Assembly: GCA_016782225.1 (NCBI GenBank)
Contig: JADDOW010000092.1
Coordinates: 1-48,797, forward strand
DNA: 48,797 nucleotides
Direction of reading: 5' to 3'
Origin: Nitrososphaeraceae archaeon
GTDB lineage: Archaea; Thermoproteota; Nitrososphaeria; Nitrososphaerales; Nitrososphaeraceae
The notes under the pieces are model-generated. The model was not told the DNA's origin. It did no database searches and saw only the letters and a list, made by a program, of their open reading frames with translations. The position numbers were made by a program, and so were the translations under genes. How positions within the stretch are numbered: position 1 is the first letter of the stretch; each line of letters begins with the position of its first letter. This document shows positions 44,119 to 48,797 of this stretch, piece after piece.

Positions 44119-45345
44119 CTATCGCATCAACCATGGAACTACAAAAGCTAATGCCACAATCACAATAGTACCTATTGTAAGGATTTTTGATGCATGTCTT
44201 AGGATGCCCTTTCTTTTCTCAGTTTTTTTATCTATAATAGTGTTATACAATTGACCACCATCCAATGGTCCTATTGGCAATGCATTGAATATCGCAACAT
44301 TAAAGTTGATAAACCATAGCCAAAAAAACAGGTTTGCAGGAATTGAAAAAAAAGATCCAAATACGGGGGATGAATATTTTTCCTGCATCATTCCTGAAAA
44401 CGGAACTAAACCCTGAGCCATTGTCGGAGGCGCTAACAATGCAAGGGGGTTTGATACAAACAAGGAATTGTAGTTATCTAATACTTTTTTTGGATCGGAA
44501 ACCGGAGCAGGTGTAAAGCCCAATATTCCACCATCTGCACGCCTTTCCTTTGGCAGGGTGGTTTGTTTGACAACCTTTTCTCCATCCTCATTTAACCATG
44601 TAATTGACACGGTTTTACCCAAATTGCTGCCCAAATTTTCTTGCAATTCGTCTAAGCTCCTAATTTCATTATTCTGAATCTGTTGAATAGTTGAACCCTT
44701 TGTTAATCCTAAAGATTCTGCTTGTGAATTTGGTGTTACGCTTATAACTGACACTCCAAAGATATTTGGGTTTAATGGCTGAGTTGTTGTTAAACTAGAT
44801 GTTATCAAAAACATAAAGAACAGAGATATACCAGCCAAAATTATATTACTCATCGGCCCGGCAGTCATAATGGAACTTTTTTGTTTTATGGATATCTTAT
44901 CAAGTTCATCTCTTTCAATATTTACAAAGGCACCAATAGGTAAACCCAAAAACAATACGATTCCGGTGGATTCAACTTTGACCCCGTGTACTCTGGCGAC
45001 TATCCCATGCCCCGCTTCATGAACTATTATTGTCAGCACCAAAGCTATCCATCCCTCAGCTATTGGCAGATAAGGGTTCAGACCTGGTATCAATAAATTA
45101 GATTGGGGACCTATGCCTCTTGCACCTTCACGAACGATTTCACTTGTAAAAAGTGTAATAATAGCACCCAATATTAAAAATAAAGCTAGAGCGGTTATAA
45201 GGGGCATTAAATATGTAGTGAATTTGGCGTAGAATTTTCCAGCTCCTGTACGCGCAATATTATCAAAAAATTTTAAACCAAATGGAGTATGAATTAATAT
45301 TAGTGGTAATTTTACATCAAACTTAATTTTTGATTGTTGTTGCAA
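44119..45345 (-). CDS. Site-2 protease family membrane metalloprotease (M50) with PDZ domain
   Basis: An intramembrane zinc protease of 408 residues. VLTIIVHEAGHGIVARVHG near residue 110 holds the HExxH zinc motif in a membrane helix. The C-terminal NALPIGPLDGGQLYN supplies the third ligand (LDG motif). Between them is a PDZ domain of about 90 residues with AESLGLTKGSTIQQIQN. Several other hydrophobic helices complete the membrane core. S2P-family enzymes cleave membrane-anchored regulators or signal remnants; the target here is unknown. TTG start. Confidence 0.93.
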   Translation of the reverse strand: MQQQSKIKFDVKLPLILIHTPFGLKFFDNIARTGAGKFYAKFTTYLMPLITALALFLILGAIITLFTSEIVREGARGIGPQSNLLIPGLNPYLPIAEGWIALVLTIIVHEAGHGIVARVHGVKVESTGIVLFLGLPIGAFVNIERDELDKISIKQKSSIMTAGPMSNIILAGISLFFMFLITSSLTTTQPLNPNIFGVSVISVTPNSQAESLGLTKGSTIQQIQNNEIRSLDELQENLGSNLGKTVSITWLNEDGEKVVKQTTLPKERRADGGILGFTPAPVSDPKKVLDNYNSLFVSNPLALLAPPTMAQGLVPFSGMMQEKYSSPVFGSFFSIPANLFFWLWFINFNVAIFNALPIGPLDGGQLYNTIIDKKTEKRKGILRHASKILTIGTIVIVALAFVVPWLMR

Positions 45346-45899
45346 TTAAATATTATAAAAATCAAATATTATTTAAATTGATCATATTTAATGCGTATTG
45401 ATATCCTAAACAATACTAAATATTAATTATTTCAAAGTGATGTTTGATTTGATAATTGGAAAAAATCAGTATACAAGGCATTTGCAACGCCTTCATTTGA
45501 ATTTATTCATCTTGCCTCAATACTGTTGCTAATTTGGTATTAATATATCGCTAATGAAAATTAAATAAACAAATGGAATCCAATTTGCCTTTACTATTTG
45601 TTTGCTTACAATTTGTTACATAAGCAGGGAGAGCAAAGCTATTTCTAAGCCTTTTGTGTTTTAATTGAAAAAGGTGGTAGAGAACTTTAATCTAAATAAT
45701 GACAATAATAATGATAAAAAACTGTATGAATGCCAATTGACGATGAAAACTTCACAAAAGTACAATAGAGCTGTTAATTTTATCAAAAGGGGGATTAAAA
45801 AGGCCAAATAAACAGAATATTACCGAAGAATTGAATGCAAAATAAACTACATTTATCTCAAGTTTATTTGCAAAATGCAAATGATGGTGTATGGTCTTA
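45346..45899. other. Intergenic with a possible 48-codon ORF and a hairpin
   Basis: About 550 bases. A + strand frame from TTG 45665 to TAA at 45809-45811 encodes 48 residues with a protein-like basic C-terminus (YNRAVNFIKRGIKKAK). It is too short to be sure. Downstream lies the inverted repeat at 45836-45872. Nothing else was recognised. Confidence 0.4.
45836..45872. terminator. Imperfect inverted repeat past the aIF5A stop
   Basis: TGCAAAATAAACT and AGTTTATTTGCA are complementary apart from a one-base bulge, giving a stem of about 12 bp with a 12-nt loop. It lies 28 bp beyond the aIF5A stop on its transcript strand, so a 3-prime-end hairpin or terminator is plausible. Confidence 0.4.
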
Positions 45900-46292
45900 T
45901 TAACCTTTGGCCCTGACTATTTTGACTCTGTCGAGCACCTTCCAATACTCTACCTCGCTGCCTTGAGTTATTTTATCTCGGATTTCATCTTCAACAGCAG
46001 AAGTTTCGAATACTTCAAAGGTCTCTAGATCCATTATCTGCAGAGTTTGACCGGATAAAGATATTATTTGCCCACTTTTTTTATTTATGAGTGGAACCTC
46101 AACATTTGCAGAAACTGGTGATACCATACTGTGTCTTGATCCATCAAAAACCCCAATAGCTGCAACTCTAGCTTTTGCAGAGCCATGCTTGCCTGGTTTG
46201 CTATGATCATATGAAACAATTCTACAAGGTTCTCCATCTATCATTATATAAGACCCAACTTTCAGACTACCCAGATCCATCGGTTTGCTCAA
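45900..46292 (-). CDS. eif5a: Translation initiation factor 5A
   Basis: aIF5A binds ribosomes stalled on difficult peptide bonds such as polyproline. The 130-residue protein has the hypusination loop SKPGKHGSAKAR with the modifiable lysine at Lys35, preceded by the SH3-like strands GSYIMIDGEPCRIVSYDH. The C-terminal OB fold ends with VEYWKVLDRVKIVRAKG. Normal archaeal length. Deoxyhypusine synthase is not in the window. ATG start, monocistronic. Confidence 0.97.
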   Translation of the reverse strand: MSKPMDLGSLKVGSYIMIDGEPCRIVSYDHSKPGKHGSAKARVAAIGVFDGSRHSMVSPVSANVEVPLINKKSGQIISLSGQTLQIMDLETFEVFETSAVEDEIRDKITQGSEVEYWKVLDRVKIVRAKG

Positions 46293-46513
46293 TAATATTC
46301 AAAAAAATTGAATTAGGAAGGATATTTAACAGTTATGTTGTCTTTCCAATTTATCCTAAATTCATATTAAAGATTTATTTGTGCCTTATCCGATTATCCT
46401 TATAGATCATGGGTTTAAACACTCTAAAAGAAAATAAAAATAAGATACACAATAATTAAATCGGCTTATTACCATCACTATCAAAAGATTAAAAAAGACC
46501 ACAAAATAGATAA

Positions 46514-46819
46514 TTGTTAAAATTGAAGGTAGTTGCAATAGGCAGTCGTGTTTTCATTACAAGTTTTCAATTAGCCGGTGTTTTTGGAATACAAATAGAT
46601 TCACCATCAGAGGCATTGGAACAAGTAAAAATAAATAGAAACAACAATGAAATTGGTTTAATTCTATTAAGTGATGATATTGGTCAGGAAATTAGGTCTC
46701 AATTAACTGATTTGAGGGCAAAAAAACCCATTCCGTTGATTTTTGAATTGCCAGCCCCTGGAAGCTCTAAACAAAAAGTAGATTACAGAGGCTTATTAAA
46801 ACAGATATTAGGGTTATAA
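46514..46819 (+). CDS. A/V-type ATP synthase subunit F
   Basis: A 101-residue protein matching the central-stalk subunit F of archaeal A-type/V-type ATPases: KVVAIGSRVFITSFQLAGVF, IGLILLSDDIGQEIRSQL and the C-terminal KPIPLIFELPAPGSSKQKVD plus helix YRGLLKQIL. In the complex it contacts subunit D and modulates rotation or inhibition. No other ATPase subunit gene is nearby, so this subunit is encoded apart from the main atp operon. TTG start. It is followed by thiDN with a 27-bp gap. Confidence 0.88.
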   Translation: MLKLKVVAIGSRVFITSFQLAGVFGIQIDSPSEALEQVKINRNNNEIGLILLSDDIGQEIRSQLTDLRAKKPIPLIFELPAPGSSKQKVDYRGLLKQILGL

Positions 46820-46846
46820 TCGTATTTTAATCAATGTCGATTTATA

Positions 46847-48199
46847 TTGATAAAAGCTTTAACTATTGCGGGAAGTGATTCATCTGGCGGTGCCGGGATA
46901 CAGGCGGATCTCAAAACGTTTTCAGCATTAGGAATTTATGCTACAACTGTAATAACCATACTTACTGCTCAAAATACAAAAACTGTTTCAGATGTATTTA
47001 TTATACCCCCGGAGTTCTTTAAAAGTCAACTTTTAACGACACTGGAAGATATCAAACCGGACATTATCAAAATTGGTGTGTTATATGATGATTCAATTAT
47101 TGAAATTGTGTATGATGCCCTAAAACATATAAATATTCCCATAGTTTTAGATCCAATTTTAATTTCTGGAACAGGGGTTAAACTTCTAAAAGAATCGTCT
47201 ATTGGCAATTTCAAAACAAAAATTGTTCCCCTTTCTTTTGTAATTACACCAAACTTAATTGAAGCAGAAATATTAATTGGAGATAAAATATCTACCGAAA
47301 AGGAGGTAATTGAGGCAGCATATAAAATAAAGAAACTTGGGGCTAGCAATGTAATAATAAAAGGCGGACATGATTCAAATCAAAATCAAAAAATTCTGGA
47401 TATTCTGGTAGAAAAAGAAAATGATAACATAACAAAATTGTACAATGACCGGTTAAAAATTGCTGAGACTCATGGGACAGGATGCAATTTTTCATCCGCT
47501 TTAGCATCATTTTTGGCTAAAGGTCATGATATCAAAGAATCTTTTTTCCTGGCGAATGACTACGTAAAGGAAGGCTTGAATGATATTGCTAAAATTGGAA
47601 ATGGCATTGGAGTAACAAATCCGCTGATGAACCTATACATTAATTCTACAAGGTATAAAGTATTTACCTCTTTGTACAAAAGTGTAAAGATATTGGAAGA
47701 ATTAAAAGGTTTTTATCTTTTAATTCCAGAGACCAAAACAAATTTTGTTTACTCATTGGAAAACCCAAAAAATATGCAAGATGTAGCGGGAGTAGTTGGT
47801 AGAATTACTAATATGGGGACCAAAATTAGAAGCCCAAACGTTGTGGAATTTGGGGCATCGAGTCACGTTGCAAGGGCAGTAATCTCAGCACACCAACTTA
47901 ACCATTTATTTCGTTCGGCAATTAACATTAAAAACGACCAAGAAATTTTGGATGTTTGTAAGGAAAATTTTGTATGTTCGGTTTATTCAAGAAATGAAGA
48001 AAAGATTGAAAATAAAGATAAAGAGGGCTTTACAGTAAGTTGGGGTATTAATAATGCAATGGAAAAACTGCACAATGCTGAAGTTGTGTATCATCATGGC
48101 GATTATGGAAAGGAGCCAATGATTTTGATTTTCGGTAAGGATCCATTTGAAATCATCGATAAAATCAAAATTATTATTTCTAAATTAAATAGCAACTAA
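46847..48199 (+). CDS. thiD: Bifunctional HMP kinase/phosphate kinase ThiD fused to thiamine-phosphate synthase ThiN
   Basis: Residues 1-260 are ThiD: LTIAGSDSSGGAGIQADLKT, IITAQNT-like ILTAQNTKTVSD, VLDPILISGTG and the catalytic anion-hole block THGTGCNFSSALASFLAKG. It phosphorylates hydroxymethylpyrimidine twice. Residues 275-450 are ThiN, the archaeal alternative to ThiE, with NMQDVAGVVGRITNMGTKI, VVEFGASSHVARAVISA and ILIFGKDPFEIIDKI. ThiN condenses HMP-PP with thiazole phosphate to thiamine phosphate. The ThiDN fusion is typical for archaea. TTG start. Confidence 0.95.
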   Translation: MIKALTIAGSDSSGGAGIQADLKTFSALGIYATTVITILTAQNTKTVSDVFIIPPEFFKSQLLTTLEDIKPDIIKIGVLYDDSIIEIVYDALKHINIPIVLDPILISGTGVKLLKESSIGNFKTKIVPLSFVITPNLIEAEILIGDKISTEKEVIEAAYKIKKLGASNVIIKGGHDSNQNQKILDILVEKENDNITKLYNDRLKIAETHGTGCNFSSALASFLAKGHDIKESFFLANDYVKEGLNDIAKIGNGIGVTNPLMNLYINSTRYKVFTSLYKSVKILEELKGFYLLIPETKTNFVYSLENPKNMQDVAGVVGRITNMGTKIRSPNVVEFGASSHVARAVISAHQLNHLFRSAINIKNDQEILDVCKENFVCSVYSRNEEKIENKDKEGFTVSWGINNAMEKLHNAEVVYHHGDYGKEPMILIFGKDPFEIIDKIKIIISKLNSN

Positions 48200-48234
48200 T
48201 GTTTTAAATAACATCCATTTTTTTATTAACTGTT

Positions 48235-48797
48235 ATGAAAGCGGTGATTTTAGCAGCAGGTCTTGGTACTAGATTACAACCCTATACTTTTTTTATACCA
48301 AAACCCATGTTGCCGTTGGGCAATAAACCCTTATTAGAATACCTAGTTGAGTGGCTATCCAATTCGGGAAAAATAGATCAAATAATACTGTGCGTTAGCT
48401 ATCTTCACAGAAATATAGAAGATTATTTTGAAGATGGATCTCGATTTGGTATCGAGATAAAATATGCCAGATCCGAAAGACCTTTGGCTACTGCGGGCCA
48501 GTTAAAAACAGCGTCTAGATCCTTGAACGAAACCTTTGTCTGCCTATATGGAGACTCTATATATGAATTTCCACTTGATGTGATGATTGATAACCATACC
48601 AGCTCCAATGCCTATATTTCTATGGCTCTTGCCAAATACAAAACCCGATTAAAATATGGATTTATAGATGTGGCCTATGACCAAAACAATGCTGTTGTAA
48701 CGGATTGGAGGGAAAAGCCTGAAGTTTCCGGGTTAATTAATATTGGTTGCTATGTATTTGAACCGGGGTTTTTAGATTTTATACCTGAATCCACTTC
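48235..48797 (+). CDS. Sugar-phosphate nucleotidyltransferase, truncated by window end
   Basis: From ATG 48235 the frame stays open to the window end (187 full codons). The N-terminal signature AAGLGTRLQPYTFFIPKPML, followed by PLGNKPLLEYLVEWL, defines NDP-sugar pyrophosphorylases that join a sugar-1-phosphate to an NTP. CLYGDSIYEF carries the metal-binding Asp, and VVTDWREKPE the substrate Glu-Lys pair. The protein probably continues with 50-200 residues, possibly including a left-handed beta helix. It could supply GDP-mannose or UDP/dTDP-sugars for surface glycans; the exact nucleotide is not clear. An intact relative of the decayed gene at 43.3 kb is conceivable. Confidence 0.9.
   Translation, partial: MKAVILAAGLGTRLQPYTFFIPKPMLPLGNKPLLEYLVEWLSNSGKIDQIILCVSYLHRNIEDYFEDGSRFGIEIKYARSERPLATAGQLKTASRSLNETFVCLYGDSIYEFPLDVMIDNHTSSNAYISMALAKYKTRLKYGFIDVAYDQNNAVVTDWREKPEVSGLINIGCYVFEPGFLDFIPEST

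Noticed and set aside
1-48797. tRNA genes, CRISPR arrays, insertion sequences
   Set aside because: By eye I found no T-loop consensus with matching acceptor stem, no spaced direct repeats of CRISPR type and no intact transposase.

Overview
The window reads as chromosomal DNA of an ammonia-oxidising archaeon of the Nitrososphaerota (Thaumarchaeota), most likely an AT-rich member of the Nitrososphaerales of the Nitrosocosmicus kind. The lineage call is inference from gene content: class I lysyl-tRNA synthetase, the archaeal shikimate entry (aldolase-type ADH synthase plus dehydroquinate synthase II), a GHMP-type shikimate kinase, CofG/CofH, a ThiD-ThiN fusion, aIF5A, a stand-alone cobalamin-binding methylmalonyl-CoA mutase subunit, and several small zinc-ribbon proteins. 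TTG and GTG starts are common, and TATA-like boxes often sit about 25 bp before a start, as expected for leaderless archaeal transcripts. I found no tRNA, rRNA, CRISPR array, prophage or intact insertion sequence.

Layout. 1-12 kb is sparse and accessory in character: a cupin, a 48-residue zinc ribbon, a helix-turn-helix/coiled-coil gene split by an apparent frameshift and preceded by an array of TGACC half-sites, an alkaline-phosphatase-superfamily enzyme, a Trm112-like protein, a TIM-barrel sugar isomerase, a RAM-domain protein joined to a thioredoxin-reductase-like flavoprotein, a secreted protein with 13-residue repeats, and small unknown proteins. 12-19.4 kb is housekeeping: lysS and elp3 (4 bp apart), purM, citrate synthase and nadE.

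19.4-32.6 kb is a nearly complete aromatic amino-acid supercluster: ADH synthase, dehydroquinate synthase II, aroD, aroE, shikimate kinase, aroA, aroC, a chorismate mutase-aminotransferase fusion, tyrA, and then ilvC. It is interrupted by an orphan SPPY-type DNA methyltransferase, tatC on the opposite strand, and a zinc-ribbon gene. Together the genes run from the ADH precursor through chorismate to prephenate and the tyrosine/phenylalanine branch; no prephenate dehydratase is present here.

32.6-48.8 kb carries the methylmalonyl-CoA mutase small subunit, cofG-cofH (coenzyme F420 chromophore), an EgtD-like histidine methyltransferase, metG, a Rieske ferredoxin, cysS, a Trm112-domain methyltransferase, a decayed left-handed beta-helix nucleotidyltransferase pseudogene, a site-2 protease, aIF5A, a lone A/V-ATPase subunit F, thiDN, and a sugar nucleotidyltransferase cut by the window end.

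The most unusual items are the frameshifted helix-turn-helix gene with its half-site array, the orphan methyltransferase behind a perfect 16-bp palindrome inside the shikimate cluster, the EgtD homologue, and the nucleotidyltransferase pseudogene.
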